NCBI RefSeq assembly: GCF_016481275.1
Contig: NZ_JAEMNW010000003.1
Span: 744,001 to 808,000, forward strand
DNA length: 64,000 nt
Reading direction: 5' to 3'
Source: Antrihabitans auranticaus
GTDB lineage: Bacteria; Actinomycetota; Actinomycetes; Mycobacteriales; Mycobacteriaceae
In this document: piece after piece, positions 40,959 through 50,705 of the stretch
Position numbering within the stretch: the first letter of the stretch is position 1
Layout of the letters: the number at the start of each line of letters is the position of its first letter
The notes under the pieces: model-generated
Database searches by the model: none
Seen by the model: only the letters and a program-made list of their open reading frames with translations
Told to the model about the DNA's origin: nothing
Position numbers and translations under genes: made by a program

Positions 40959-43760
40959 ATGTCTGACTCGCTCGACGTGTTGCGCGCGAGCATTTCCGGT
41001 GTCGTCGACGATTCGCTGCGGCGCCGTGCCGAGTACTCGTCGGATGCGTCGAACTATCGAGTCGTCCCGACCGCGGTCGTCTTCCCGCACGATGGCGACG
41101 ACGTTGCTGCCACCCTGGAGTTCGCGCGGTCGACCGGGCTTTCCGTGACCGCGCGCGGAGCAGGTACGTCTGTGGCGGGCAATGCGATCGGGCCGGGGCT
41201 TGTCCTCGACTTCAGCAAGCACATGAACCAGATCGTCGAGATCGATCCCGAAGCACGAACGGCCGTGGTGCAGCCCGGCGTCGTGCTCGGCACACTGCAA
41301 CGGGCGGGCGCTCCGCACGGCTTGCGGTTCGGTCCCGATCCGTCGACGCAGAACCGCTGCACCATCGGCGGAATGATCGGTAACAACTCCTGCGGACCGC
41401 GTGCGGTCGCATGGGGCCGGACTGTGGACAACGTCCGCGGACTCCGCATTCTCGACGGTTCGGGAACCCCGCGTTCACTGGCAGCCGACCTCGCCGCGAT
41501 GCCTGGACTCGAGCGCTTCGTACGAGCCAACCTGGGCACGATCAGGACCGAGCTGGGCCAGTTCGACAGGCAGGCTTCTGGCTACGCGCTGGAACACCTC
41601 CTGCCCGAGCGCGGCCACAACGTCGCGAAGGCATTCGTCGGCACAGAGGGCACCTGCGGCGTACTGCTGGAGGCAACCGTGGATCTTGTGCCTGTGGCAC
41701 CTGCGTCGGTGCTCGCGGTCTTGGGCTACGCGGATATGCCGACCGCCGCGGCGGACGTCGCCGCATTGCTGCTGGCAAAACCGCTGGCCATCGAGGGAAT
41801 CGACGCGCGACTGGTCGACGTCGTGCGTTCACACCGCCGCAGCGTGCCGCCGCTTCCCCGCGGCGCTGGCTGGCTGTTCGTCGAGATGGCGGGTTCGACC
41901 GTGCCCGAAGCAGTCGCAGCTGCAGAGTCGATGTGTGCGACGGCGAGCGCGCTCGAATGGCGGGTGGTTTCCGACGCAGCCGAGTCGGCCGCGCTGTGGC
42001 GAATCCGCGCCGATGGCGCCGGCCTGTCAGGTCGGACGCGAAAAGGCGAGCCGGCCTGGCCAGGCTGGGAAGATGCCGCCGTTCCGCAGGAGCATCTGGC
42101 CGCCTACCTGCGGGATTTCGACGACCTGATGGACGAGCACGGCGTCGAGGGACTGCTCTACGGACATTTCGGCGACGGTTGCATCCATGTCCGCCTCGAT
42201 CTCCCCATTGCCGAAGCACCGCAACGCTTTCGATCGTTTCTCATCGACGCTGCGACCCTCGTCGCGAAGTACGGCGGTTCGCTGTCCGGCGAGCACGGCG
42301 ACGGTCGGGCGCGGTCGGAGCTACTGCCCCTCATGTATTCGCCGCAGGCGTTGTCGGCGTTCGCCGGGTTCAAGGCGGTGTTCGATCCCGACAACCTCCT
42401 GAATCCTGGAGTCCTTGTCGCACCGAGCCCGATCGACGTCGACCTTCGTCTTGCGAGCGTGGCAAAAGTCGAAGGCGTAGGCGGCTTTTCGCTTTCCGAT
42501 GATCGCGGTGACATCTCGATGGCCGTTCACCGTTGCGTCGGCGTCGGCAAGTGCCGGGCCGACAGTTCTGCGACGGGTGGCTTCATGTGCCCGTCGTACC
42601 TCGCGACGAAGGACGAAAAGGACAGCACCCGTGGCCGTGCGCGTGTGCTTCAGGAGGTCGTCAACGGCTCGCTGCTGGCGGGCGGCTGGTCCTCGGAAGC
42701 GGTCGAAGAATCGCTCGATCTGTGCCTGTCCTGCAAGGCGTGCGCCTCGGATTGCCCGGCGGGCGTCGACATGGCGACCTACAAATCCGAAGCCCTCTAC
42801 CGTCGCTACAAAGGTCGGCGACGGCCGCTCGACCACTACGCGCTGGGGTGGTTGCCGCGTTGGCTCAGGGTGGCGAAAAGACTGCCGCGCGTGGCCAATT
42901 CACTTACCGGAGTCGGCGTTCTGACGCGGGCGGGAATGCGGGCGGCGGGAATGGATCCGCGTCGCGCTGTGCCGGAACTGGCTCGCGTGCCTTTCCGTCG
43001 TTGGTGGCGGGACAACCGGACGAACCCCGCCGACCAGGGCGTGCTGCTGTGGATCGACACTTTCACCGACGCATTCAGTCCGGAGGTCGCGATCGCCGCC
43101 GTCGAACTCCTCGAGCACGCCGGTTACCGGGTTCGCATCACGGAGAAGCCGGTGTGCTGCGGTCTGACGTGGATATCGACGGGCCAGCTCGACGGCGCGC
43201 GCAAGCGTTTGCGGGCCACACTCGCCGCGCTGGAGGCCCATGTGACGGCGGGGGGCATCGTGGTCGGGCTCGAACCGTCGTGCACGGCGGTGCTGCGATC
43301 GGACCTGGTCGAATTGCTGCCCGACGACCCGCGCGCGAAACGTGTCGCCGACGCGACCAGAACGCTCGCAGAATTTCTCACCGACGCGGAATGGTCGCCG
43401 CCGCGGTCGGCTGGGCTGGAGGCGGTTGTGCAGCCGCACTGCCATCAACATGCGGTCACCGGCTTCGGACCGGACCGGCAGCTGCTCGAAGCAGCAGGTG
43501 TGCATGTGACGGAGATCTCAGGGTGTTGCGGACTTGCAGGCAACTTCGGGATGGAACTGGGCCACTACGACGTCTCCGTGGCGATCGCGGAGAACGGACT
43601 GCTACCCGCGCTGCGCGGCGCGCAGCGCGGGAGCGTGTTTATCGCTGACGGATTCTCCTGCAGGACACAAGGTTTGCAACTCGGTGGTCGCAACGGCGTA
43701 CACCTGGCCCAGATCTTGTGGGACGCCGTGCAAAAGGGAACCTGGCAGAAAGGAAATTAG
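40959..43760 (+). CDS. FAD- and Fe-S-binding dehydrogenase (YdiJ/D-lactate type)
   Basis: A 933-residue fusion. The FAD_binding_4 domain (TGLSVTARGAGTSVAGNAIGPGLVLDF) fills residues about 35-200 and the FAD-oxidase C-terminal domain runs to about 500 (LSGEHGDGRARSELLPLMYSPQ). Two 4Fe-4S-type clusters follow (CVGVGKCRADSSATGGFMCPSYLATKDEKDSTRGRA and CLSCKACASDCPAGVD). Two CCG domains close it (EKPVCCGLTW and GCCGLAGNFGME). E. coli YdiJ has this architecture and oxidises D-2-hydroxyacids. Substrate here is uncertain (D-lactate or D-2-hydroxyglutarate). It diverges from the ABC exporter. Confidence 0.88.
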   Translation: MSDSLDVLRASISGVVDDSLRRRAEYSSDASNYRVVPTAVVFPHDGDDVAATLEFARSTGLSVTARGAGTSVAGNAIGPGLVLDFSKHMNQIVEIDPEARTAVVQPGVVLGTLQRAGAPHGLRFGPDPSTQNRCTIGGMIGNNSCGPRAVAWGRTVDNVRGLRILDGSGTPRSLAADLAAMPGLERFVRANLGTIRTELGQFDRQASGYALEHLLPERGHNVAKAFVGTEGTCGVLLEATVDLVPVAPASVLAVLGYADMPTAAADVAALLLAKPLAIEGIDARLVDVVRSHRRSVPPLPRGAGWLFVEMAGSTVPEAVAAAESMCATASALEWRVVSDAAESAALWRIRADGAGLSGRTRKGEPAWPGWEDAAVPQEHLAAYLRDFDDLMDEHGVEGLLYGHFGDGCIHVRLDLPIAEAPQRFRSFLIDAATLVAKYGGSLSGEHGDGRARSELLPLMYSPQALSAFAGFKAVFDPDNLLNPGVLVAPSPIDVDLRLASVAKVEGVGGFSLSDDRGDISMAVHRCVGVGKCRADSSATGGFMCPSYLATKDEKDSTRGRARVLQEVVNGSLLAGGWSSEAVEESLDLCLSCKACASDCPAGVDMATYKSEALYRRYKGRRRPLDHYALGWLPRWLRVAKRLPRVANSLTGVGVLTRAGMRAAGMDPRRAVPELARVPFRRWWRDNRTNPADQGVLLWIDTFTDAFSPEVAIAAVELLEHAGYRVRITEKPVCCGLTWISTGQLDGARKRLRATLAALEAHVTAGGIVVGLEPSCTAVLRSDLVELLPDDPRAKRVADATRTLAEFLTDAEWSPPRSAGLEAVVQPHCHQHAVTGFGPDRQLLEAAGVHVTEISGCCGLAGNFGMELGHYDVSVAIAENGLLPALRGAQRGSVFIADGFSCRTQGLQLGGRNGVHLAQILWDAVQKGTWQKGN

Positions 43761-43762
43761 TG

Positions 43763-43867
43763 TCAGCTGCCGAACGGAAGTGTGCCCGGCGGGATCTGGT
43801 AACCGCTGCTACCTGCGGAAACGCCGCCCCACGCGCCAAGCAGCCAGTTGAGCAAATTGGTGATCAT
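43763..43867 (-). CDS. Possible 34-residue small membrane protein
   Basis: A short open frame starting MITNLLNWLLGAWGGVSAG, hydrophobic then Gly/Ser/Pro-rich, ending LPFGS. AAAGG lies 10 bp before the ATG. It is convergent with the dehydrogenase gene 2 bp away and shares a short gap with the pirin promoter. Coding status is unproven; the composition (one amphipathic or membrane helix) is unusual for random sequence. Confidence 0.4.
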   Translation of the reverse strand: MITNLLNWLLGAWGGVSAGSSGYQIPPGTLPFGS

Positions 43868-43971
43868 CTCCAGGAACCTTTCATCGTGCGCGTCGGCATT
43901 AGAACCGGGAGTAACGTCGCGGATGCCGACTGTCGCGTTACAAAGTAGCAATCGGAGCTGAGAATAGTCTT

Positions 43972-44967
43972 ATGAGCAATCTCGAGGCCTCGACCGCAAT
44001 CGTCACCTGTCGGGAGACCGATCACCCTGACGTGTCGGCGATCGAAATCCTTACGCCGCGAGAGGTCCCGCTCGGCGGTCTGCGGGCTATGCCGGTCCGC
44101 CGAACACTGCCGCAGCGGCAGCGTTCGCTCATCGGAGCGTGGTGCTTCGCCGACCATTACGGTCCCGACGATGTAGCCGAGACCGGCGGTATGAAGGTCG
44201 CGCCGCATCCGCACACGGGGTTGCAGACGGTGAGCTGGTTGTTCGCGGGCGAGATTGAGCATCGCGATACCGTCGGCTCGCATTGCATGGTCCGGCCGGG
44301 CGAGCTGAATCTCATGACCGCGGGCGCCGGAATCGCGCATTCCGAGGTATCGACGGCGAAGACGACTGTTCTACACGGCATGCAGCTGTGGGTTGCACTG
44401 CCGAAGGCGGCTCGGAACACAGAGCCGACATTCGAGCACTATGCGCCCGAGCCGTTCACCGTCGGCAGTGCACGGATCAGCGTCTTCCTCGGCACACTCG
44501 CGGGCGACACGTCGCCGGTCCGCACGTTCACTCCGTTGCTCGGTGCGGAGATCGTGCTCGAGCCAGGAGCTGTGCTGACGCTCGATGTCGACCCGTCGTT
44601 CGAGTTGGGTGCGCTCGTCGACCTCGGTCCGATCGAGTTGTGTGGTTCGCAGGTCGATCGTTCCGAACTCGGGTACCTCGCGCCGGGCCGCAGCACCATC
44701 ACCGTGCGCAATCCCGGAAAGCACCAGTCGCGCTTCCTGTTGCTGGGCGGCGAGCCGCTGGGCGAGCAGATTCTCATGTGGTGGAACTTCGTCGGTCGAT
44801 CCGACGAGGAAATCAGGGCGTACCGCGAGCAATGGCAGGCGGAGTTCGACGCGCACAGTGCCGGCGAAGGCGCTGAGACCGAGCAATTCGGCGTGGTCGA
44901 GGGCTATCGCGGCAAATGGATCCCAGCCCCGCCGATTCCGGCGCTGCCGCTCAAGCCTCGCGGTTAG
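43972..44967 (+). CDS. Pirin-family cupin protein
   Basis: A 331-residue bicupin. The N-terminal cupin carries the metal site HPHTGLQTVSWLFAGEIEHRDTVG (His, His, His/Glu cluster, near residue 83) and TAGAGIAHSEVS, typical of pirins; the second cupin lacks such ligands. Some bacterial pirins act as quercetin 2,3-dioxygenases, others as regulators. The ATG follows a TAGTCTTATG-like promoter hexamer closely, so a leaderless mRNA is possible. No neighbouring pathway fixes its role. Confidence 0.87.
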   Translation: MSNLEASTAIVTCRETDHPDVSAIEILTPREVPLGGLRAMPVRRTLPQRQRSLIGAWCFADHYGPDDVAETGGMKVAPHPHTGLQTVSWLFAGEIEHRDTVGSHCMVRPGELNLMTAGAGIAHSEVSTAKTTVLHGMQLWVALPKAARNTEPTFEHYAPEPFTVGSARISVFLGTLAGDTSPVRTFTPLLGAEIVLEPGAVLTLDVDPSFELGALVDLGPIELCGSQVDRSELGYLAPGRSTITVRNPGKHQSRFLLLGGEPLGEQILMWWNFVGRSDEEIRAYREQWQAEFDAHSAGEGAETEQFGVVEGYRGKWIPAPPIPALPLKPRG

Positions 44968-45002
44968 CTGAACGTGTCGGTGGCCGGTGCGAGACTGCGT
45001 CC

Positions 45003-45365
45003 ATGGCTATAGAACTACAGGGACTGCGAACGGTCATCTACCCGGTGGCGGACCTCGATGCGGCGAAGGCGTGGTGGGCCGAACTGCTCGGCGAACAACC
45101 ATATTTCGACGAGCCGTTCTACGTCGGCTTCAACGTGGCGGGATACGAGTTGGGCCTCCTGCCCGGTCAAGATCCCGCTGACGGCGCATTGACGTACTGG
45201 GGTGTCGAGGCGGTCGACGAGGCAGTTGCGGCCGCAAATGCTGCAGGTGCGACCGAGCACACGCCTGCAAGCGAGGTGGGCGGCGGCATCGTCACCGCGA
45301 CGGTCCGGGTGCCCGGTGTCGGCATCGTCGGCTTCATCCACAACCCGCATTTTTCGTTGCCGTAG
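45003..45365 (+). CDS. VOC (glyoxalase/bleomycin-resistance) family protein
   Basis: A 120-residue single VOC module: LRTVIYPVADLDAAKAWWAELLGEQPYFDEPFYVGFNVAGYELGLLPG and RVPGVGIVGFIHNPHFSLP. Only some of the usual metal ligands are present, so the substrate or ligand cannot be deduced. It begins 35 bp after pirin and could be cotranscribed. The ATG at 45003 starts the family N-terminus. Confidence 0.82.
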   Translation: MAIELQGLRTVIYPVADLDAAKAWWAELLGEQPYFDEPFYVGFNVAGYELGLLPGQDPADGALTYWGVEAVDEAVAAANAAGATEHTPASEVGGGIVTATVRVPGVGIVGFIHNPHFSLP

Positions 45366-45482
45366 GCCGGAGCCGATACGCTCGCAAGAGTAGGAAATGA
45401 CTTCGACCAGGAGCTGACTATCACCGCCGAATCCATCGGCTCGGGGGCCGCGCTCGAGCGCAGTCTCCGCCTCGATTCGCCG

Positions 45483-46358
45483 GTGAACGTGGCGCTCACG
45501 CTCGCGCCGCTGCAGCGTGGTGGGAGCGACCCGTGTCAGCGGCGCACCCCGGACGGTGCCGTTTGGCGGGCGTCGAGAATGCCCTCTGGCACTGTCACGT
45601 TCCGGGCGACCCAGGCTGGCCGAAACGTGGTCGACGTCCGAGCCTGGGGCGAGGGCAGCGAGGAGTTGCTCGACGGCTTTCCCAAGATGCTGTGCCTCGA
45701 TGACGACCACAGCGACTTTGTGCCCGCCCATCCGAAGATCGCGGAAGCGCACAGGAGATTCCCCGACCTCCGCATGCTGCGCACAGGACGCGTATTCGAG
45801 TCGCTCGTTCCGGCTGTGCTCGAGCAGAAAGTGCACGGCATTGCGGCGTGGGCGTCGTGGCGGCAACTCGTCCGCCGTTTCGGCGAGCGAGCACCGGGAC
45901 CGGCCCCGCACGGCATGTTCGTGTCACCGAGTGCCGAGACATGGCGTTACGTACCGTCCTGGGAATTCCACCGCGCGAACGTCGACCCACGTCGCGCCAA
46001 AACGATCGTCACGGCTGCCCGGATCGCCGATCGGCTTGAAGAAGCGGTCGGCATGAATCGGGTCGACGCCGAAGCGAGACTCCGGTCGGTGCCCGGAATC
46101 GGCATCTGGACCGCCGCAGAGATCGCGCAGCGTGCGCTGGGCGATTCGGACGCAGTGTCGGTCGGCGATTTTCACCTCGCTGCGCTGGTCGGCTGGACCC
46201 TCCTGGGACGGCCCCTCGACGACGACGGAATGGTCGAGTACCTCGAGCCTCTCCGCCCGCATCGGTACCGGGCGATCCGCCTCCTCGAAGTGGCGGGCTT
46301 CGCAACCAAGCCGAAATTCGGACCTCGCACAGCGGTCACGGACCATAGCTGGCACTGA
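45483..46358 (+). CDS. AlkA-like DNA-3-methyladenine glycosylase
   Basis: A base-excision glycosylase of the AlkA group. The helix-hairpin-helix SVPGIGIWTAAEIAQRAL (near residue 200) is followed by VSVGDFHLAAL, whose Asp is the catalytic residue of the family. VFESLVPAVLEQKV lies in the core. The GTG at 45483 is the first standard start, but similarity-like sequence (ALERSLRLDSP) continues upstream in frame. An AGGAG at 45409 stands 6 bp before an ATC codon at 45420, so the true start may be non-canonical or upstream. The protein is cytosolic and repairs alkylated bases. Confidence 0.8.
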   Translation: MNVALTLAPLQRGGSDPCQRRTPDGAVWRASRMPSGTVTFRATQAGRNVVDVRAWGEGSEELLDGFPKMLCLDDDHSDFVPAHPKIAEAHRRFPDLRMLRTGRVFESLVPAVLEQKVHGIAAWASWRQLVRRFGERAPGPAPHGMFVSPSAETWRYVPSWEFHRANVDPRRAKTIVTAARIADRLEEAVGMNRVDAEARLRSVPGIGIWTAAEIAQRALGDSDAVSVGDFHLAALVGWTLLGRPLDDDGMVEYLEPLRPHRYRAIRLLEVAGFATKPKFGPRTAVTDHSWH

Positions 46359-46394
46359 GTTTTTGGCCCTGCACTGAGTCTGGCCCGCCGACCA

Positions 46395-46454
46395 CGCTCG
46401 CCGTTTTGTTCCTCGCTGCCGTTATAACGAGAGCGGGTAACAAAACCGCGAGCG
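46395..46454. repeat. Dispersed palindromic repeat, copy B
   Basis: CGCTCGCCGTTTTGTTCC on the left pairs with its inverted copy on the right (about 30 of 35 bases), around a CGTTATAACG centre. It lies between the convergent glycosylase and FabG-type genes, an apt place for a bidirectional terminator. Copy A is at 475-533. Confidence 0.65.
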
Positions 46455-46473
46455 GCGTAGCGCGGCTGGGGTC

Positions 46474-47223
46474 TTAATCCCGCGGACCGCCCGCAACATA
46501 AATGACCTGCCCCGACACGAAGCCGGCACCTTCGCTCACGAGGAACGACACAGTGTGGGCGATGTCGTCGGGGTAACCCACCCGCCCGACCGGTGTCTGG
46601 GCCGCGGCGGCAGCTTTGAAGTCTTCGAAGGGGACGCCGACGCGTGCGGCGGTTGCTTCGGTCATTTCGGTGACGATGAATCCCGGCCCGATCGCGTTGG
46701 CCGTGACGCCGTACTTGCCGAGTTCGATGGCGAGGGTTTTCGTGAAGCCCTGCAGGCCTGCTTTGGCCGCAGAGTAGTTCGCTTGCCCACGGTTACCCAG
46801 CGCGGAAACGCTCGACATGTTGACGATTCGTCCCCACTTGGCTTCGACCATGTACTTCTGCGCGGCCTTCGTCAGCAGGAAGGATCCACGCAGGTGCACG
46901 TTCATCACCGCATCCCATTCGGACACGGGCATTTTGAACAGCAGGTTGTCACGCGTGATACCTGCGTTGTTGATGACGACGGTCGGTCCGCCGAGTTCGT
47001 CGGCAATCCGGGCTACCGCCGCAGCGACAGAATCCTCGTCGGATACGTTGGCGCCGACCGCAAGCGCGGACCCGCCCGCGGACGTGATCGCGTCGACCGT
47101 GCCGGCACAGGCACTTTCGTCGAGGTCCAGCACCGCGACCGCGAAGCCGTCGGACGCGAGCCGCTGCGCGATTGCCGCACCGATTCCGCGCGCCGCACCG
47201 GACACAACTGCAACCCTGCTCAT
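46474..47223 (-). CDS. FabG-type short-chain dehydrogenase
   Basis: A 249-residue SDR with the cofactor motif SGAARGIGAAIAQR, NNAG in VVINNAGITRDN, catalytic Ser/Tyr/Lys in VNMSSVSALGNRGQANYSAAKAG, and GPGFIVTEMTEA, the pattern of 3-oxoacyl-ACP reductases. VLDLDES after strand two suggests NAD(H) may be preferred, unlike NADPH-dependent FabG proper. GAGGAGATTCCC precedes the ATG. It lies convergent to the AlkA-like gene and diverges from a small peptide ORF. Physiological substrate is not fixed. Confidence 0.86.
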   Translation of the reverse strand: MSRVAVVSGAARGIGAAIAQRLASDGFAVAVLDLDESACAGTVDAITSAGGSALAVGANVSDEDSVAAAVARIADELGGPTVVINNAGITRDNLLFKMPVSEWDAVMNVHLRGSFLLTKAAQKYMVEAKWGRIVNMSSVSALGNRGQANYSAAKAGLQGFTKTLAIELGKYGVTANAIGPGFIVTEMTEATAARVGVPFEDFKAAAAAQTPVGRVGYPDDIAHTVSFLVSEGAGFVSGQVIYVAGGPRD

Positions 47224-47306
47224 GGGAATCTCCTCGTGAATTAACGAACTCGTACCCGTCTCCGATGCAGCATACGAACGCACGAATTGCCAGGAGGAGG
47301 TACCCG

Positions 47307-47375
47307 ATGTTCCGCGATCCAGAACTACCCGACTGGCTCGAATTCCTCTTGGCGTGGCTGGGCGTGCGGTGGTGA
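47307..47375 (+). CDS. Possible 22-residue hydrophobic peptide
   Basis: A 22-codon ORF with the consensus ribosome-binding site AGGAGG 7 bp before ATG. The product starts MFRDPELPDW, continues as an aliphatic helix and ends GVRW before TGA. It stands alone between divergent FabG-type and convergent mak genes, preceded by a GCATAC -10-like box. Too short for homology claims. The strong ribosome-binding site and amphipathic composition support translation. Confidence 0.5.
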   Translation: MFRDPELPDWLEFLLAWLGVRW

Positions 47376-47390
47376 GCCCTGCGCAGCCCG

Positions 47391-48755
47391 CTACAGCGAG
47401 ACCAGCCGCGCAATCGCCTGGACCGGCAGCGGCAGCCAACTCGGTCGATGTCGCGACTCGTAGACCGCTTCGTAGATCGCCTTGTCCAACTCGTAGGCGC
47501 GAAGTATGGCTGAATCATCGCGGGGGTCTCGCTGCGCGACGGCCGCGTAGCCGTCGCAGAACGCGGAGCTGTTGCGGGCTGTCCACTCGTTTGCCCGGAA
47601 CGCGCGCTGTGCGGAGTTGCTTTCGGTCGACTCGATCAGCGGGTGGTGGCCCGCGTAGTCGAAGGACCGCAGCATCCCCGCGACGTCTCGCAGCGGGCTG
47701 TCGAATTCGCGGCGCTCCGCGATCGTCTTGACGGGTTCGCCCTCGAAATCGATTAGCACCCAACGCGGCGGGGTGCGCAACGTCTGGCCGAGGTGGAGGT
47801 CGCTGTGGATCCGCTGGACCTGAGTCGGACCTGCGGACTCGGCTCTGTCGAAGATCTTCGTCGCTGCGTCGCGGGCCGCCGCGACCTCGGGGATCTGTTC
47901 GGCCGCGACGTCGAGTCGCAGCCGCATCATCGCCGTCGGCACCGGCCGAACCTCCGTGCCAAGACTGCGCGCCAGGTCGGCGTGCACCGCCGCGACCGCC
48001 TCGCCCAACCGCTGCGCCTCGCCTGCGAAATCGGTTCCCAACTCGTCGGCATGCAGGTCGGCCTCTGTGAAGAGATCCCGCACGCTGGTCAGAGCCATAC
48101 TCCAGCCCTCTGCGGCGTTGGGTATGAATTGTTGTGCGATGGCCATCGTCGTCGGGATCGAGTCGACTTCTGTTTCCATCCAGCCGACGAGCGGCGCGAC
48201 GAACTCGCAGCCGACCTCCCCGAGCGCACGGTGCAGTTCGAGGTCGGGATTGAGTCCGGCCTCCACCCGGCGAAACAGCTTGAGCAACAGCTGCTCTCCG
48301 TATACGACGCTCGTATTCGACTGCTCGGCGCCGAGTATTCGGCCACGTAGAGCGGGGTCGACCGTACCTCCGGGTGCCGTCCGAAAGCGCAAATCGCCGA
48401 CCGATTCGGAGTGCGCGAGAGCGTGAATGTAGCGCGCCGTCACCTCGGGGTCGGCGAGTCCGTCGTACGGCGTCACCGCTCCCGCCGCATCCGTAAGTGC
48501 ATGGGGCATAAAGGCTTCCGGGGGATGGATGCGGAATGCCAGCGGAATCTGATAGCGCTGCGCGGGGGCGTCGACGAGCTGGACGTCGACGATTGTGTGC
48601 TCTGCGACGAACCCGTCGTCATCGATCATATTCTGTCGCAACAGTATTCGAGCACCACTAATCGTTCGATTCTTCGCGGAGAACCAGCGTTGCGCCGGCA
48701 ACCAACCAACCAGCAAGCTTTCCAGGTCGGCGTCCGAAGGCAGGCCGGCGATCAT
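47391..48755 (-). CDS. mak: Maltokinase (trehalose-to-glycogen pathway)
   Basis: A 454-residue kinase that phosphorylates maltose to maltose-1-phosphate for GlgE alpha-glucan synthesis. The N-terminal cap has [18 protein letters not shown], typical of Mak/Pep2. The C-lobe has the catalytic loop [14 protein letters not shown] and metal motif [18 protein letters not shown], both characteristic of this aminoglycoside-phosphotransferase-like group. Its ATG overlaps the treS stop by 4 bp (ATGA), matching mycobacterial treS-mak coupling. GlgE and GlgB genes are not in the window. Confidence 0.93.
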   Translation of the reverse strand: MIAGLPSDADLESLLVGWLPAQRWFSAKNRTISGARILLRQNMIDDDGFVAEHTIVDVQLVDAPAQRYQIPLAFRIHPPEAFMPHALTDAAGAVTPYDGLADPEVTARYIHALAHSESVGDLRFRTAPGGTVDPALRGRILGAEQSNTSVVYGEQLLLKLFRRVEAGLNPDLELHRALGEVGCEFVAPLVGWMETEVDSIPTTMAIAQQFIPNAAEGWSMALTSVRDLFTEADLHADELGTDFAGEAQRLGEAVAAVHADLARSLGTEVRPVPTAMMRLRLDVAAEQIPEVAAARDAATKIFDRAESAGPTQVQRIHSDLHLGQTLRTPPRWVLIDFEGEPVKTIAERREFDSPLRDVAGMLRSFDYAGHHPLIESTESNSAQRAFRANEWTARNSSAFCDGYAAVAQRDPRDDSAILRAYELDKAIYEAVYESRHRPSWLPLPVQAIARLVSL

Positions 48756-50623
48756 GTCCGCACCCCCGGGTCGTGTTCGCTGCTGCCGGGATAGCCGCTT
48801 CTGTTACCGTCGGCATGCGGGTCCGGTTGCAGTGCAAACCAAAAGAAGCCGTGGCCGGGCAGGGTGAGCATGTACTCGTCCGCGCCGATTTTCGGGAATG
48901 GAACCGAGCCGGTGAGCTCGACGGGTATTCGGCCTGCGAAGGCGGACAGGTCGAGCAGCGCAGCCTGGGGAAACCGAGAGAGATTGTTGACGCACAGGAT
49001 GACGTCGCTGTTGCGGCGGTGTGATGGTTCCGGCGCAAGTTCACGCAGGAACGACAGCACCGACGGATTGTTGTTCCCCAGTTCGGTGAACGTACCCAGT
49101 CCGAACGCACGATGTTGCTTGCGTACGTGGATCATTCGGCGCGTCCAGTGCAACAGTGTGTTGGTCGAGTTCATCTGAGCTTCGACGTTGACCGCCTGGT
49201 ATCCGTAGGTCGGATCCATGACGACGGGCAGGTACATGCGGGCCGGATCGGCGCGCGAGAAGCCGGCGTTGCGGTCGGGCGTCCATTGCATCGGTGTACG
49301 GACCGAGTCCCGGTCGCCGAGCCAGATGTTGTCTCCCATGCCGATTTCGTCGCCGTAGTAGAGCATCGGCGATCCCGGCAGGCTGAGTAGCAGCGCAGTG
49401 AAAAGTTCCAGTTGGTTCCGGTCGTTTTCGAGCAGTGGTGCCAGCCTGCGCCGAATGCCGATGTTGGCCTTCATCCGCGGATCTTTGGCGTACTCGGAGT
49501 ACATGTAGTCGCGCTCTTCGTCGGTCACCATTTCGAGCGTCAACTCGTCGTGGTTACGCAAGAAGATGCCCCATTGCGACGAACTCGGTATGGGAGGTGT
49601 CTGCGCAAGGATCTCCGAGATCGGTATCCGGTTCTGCCGCCGGACCGCCATGAATATGCGCGGCATCAACGGGAAATGAAATGCCATGTGGCACTCGTCG
49701 CCCGTGTCCTCGCCGAAGTATTCGACGACGTCGGCGGGCCACTGATTCGCTTCTGCCAGCAACACGCGGCCGGGGTAGTCCTCGTCGATCACGCTGCGGC
49801 AGCGTTTGAGGAAGGCGTGAGTCTCCGGCAGGTTCTCGCAATTGGTGCCCTCGCGTGCATAGAGATATGGCACAGCGTCGAGGCGAAAGCCGTCGATTCC
49901 CAGGTCGAGCCAGAAGCGGAGCACGTCGATCATCGCTTCCGCGACTTCGGGATTGTCGTAGTTGAGGTCGGGTTGGTGCGAGAAAAAGCGGTGCCAGAAG
50001 TATTGGCCGCGAACCGGATCCCATGTCCAGTTCGACGTTTCGGTATCGACGAAGATGATGCGCGCGTCGGGATAGCCGGTGTCGTCGTCGGCCCAGACGT
50101 AGTAGTCGCCGTACGGACCGTCCGGATCGCTGCGCGACTCCTGGAACCACGCGTGGGTGTCCGACGTGTGGTTCATGACGAGGTCTGTGATGACGCGAAT
50201 TCCTCGCCGGTGCGCCTGCTCGACAAGTTCGACGAAATCGTCGACCGTGCCGTACGCCGGCAACACCGTGCGGAAGTCGCGCACGTCGTAGCCGCCGTCC
50301 CGGAGCGGCGAGTCGCAGAACGGCGGCAGCCACAGGCAATCCACCCCCAGCCACGCGAGGTAGTCGAGCTTGTCGGTCAAACCTTTGAGGTCGCCCGTCC
50401 CGTCGTTGCTGTGGTCGGAAAACGACCTGACCAGCACCTCGTAGAACACGGCAGTTTTATACCAATCAGGTTCCACCTGTAGTGGTTTCGCATGTGCGAA
50501 GTCCTCGGCCTGCGCCTCCACCAGATGGCCGTCCGCCGTGTGATCGGCATGGGCTATCGCGGGTGGAACTCGGTGCAGCCCGAGCGGTTCGTACTGCGAT
50601 TTCGACAAATCTTCAAGGGGCAT
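48752..50623 (-). CDS. treS: Trehalose synthase (maltose-trehalose isomerase)
   Basis: A 623-residue GH13 enzyme interconverting trehalose and maltose in the cytosol. Motifs are [15 protein letters not shown], the nucleophile Asp in [14 protein letters not shown], the acid/base Glu in LLAEANQWP and [12 protein letters not shown]. The C-terminal beta domain ends with the Gly/Pro-rich tail near PGSSEHDPG. Length is normal for TreS without fused maltokinase. The ATG at 50623 follows GAGG by 6 bp; a GTG two codons upstream is less likely. It is translationally coupled to mak. Confidence 0.93.
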   Translation of the reverse strand: MPLEDLSKSQYEPLGLHRVPPAIAHADHTADGHLVEAQAEDFAHAKPLQVEPDWYKTAVFYEVLVRSFSDHSNDGTGDLKGLTDKLDYLAWLGVDCLWLPPFCDSPLRDGGYDVRDFRTVLPAYGTVDDFVELVEQAHRRGIRVITDLVMNHTSDTHAWFQESRSDPDGPYGDYYVWADDDTGYPDARIIFVDTETSNWTWDPVRGQYFWHRFFSHQPDLNYDNPEVAEAMIDVLRFWLDLGIDGFRLDAVPYLYAREGTNCENLPETHAFLKRCRSVIDEDYPGRVLLAEANQWPADVVEYFGEDTGDECHMAFHFPLMPRIFMAVRRQNRIPISEILAQTPPIPSSSQWGIFLRNHDELTLEMVTDEERDYMYSEYAKDPRMKANIGIRRRLAPLLENDRNQLELFTALLLSLPGSPMLYYGDEIGMGDNIWLGDRDSVRTPMQWTPDRNAGFSRADPARMYLPVVMDPTYGYQAVNVEAQMNSTNTLLHWTRRMIHVRKQHRAFGLGTFTELGNNNPSVLSFLRELAPEPSHRRNSDVILCVNNLSRFPQAALLDLSAFAGRIPVELTGSVPFPKIGADEYMLTLPGHGFFWFALQPDPHADGNRSGYPGSSEHDPGVRT

Positions 50624-50705
50624 GTGCACCTCGGCGGTCGGCTCGGCAGTCGGTCCGTACTCCCTCGACCCTAGCGCGACCTAGAGCCCACGTCCGCCCG
50701 AGGCG

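Noticed and set aside
47307-47375. The 22-residue peptide as a mycofactocin-type precursor
   Set aside because: There is no Val-Tyr C-terminus and no radical SAM or chaperone gene nearby.
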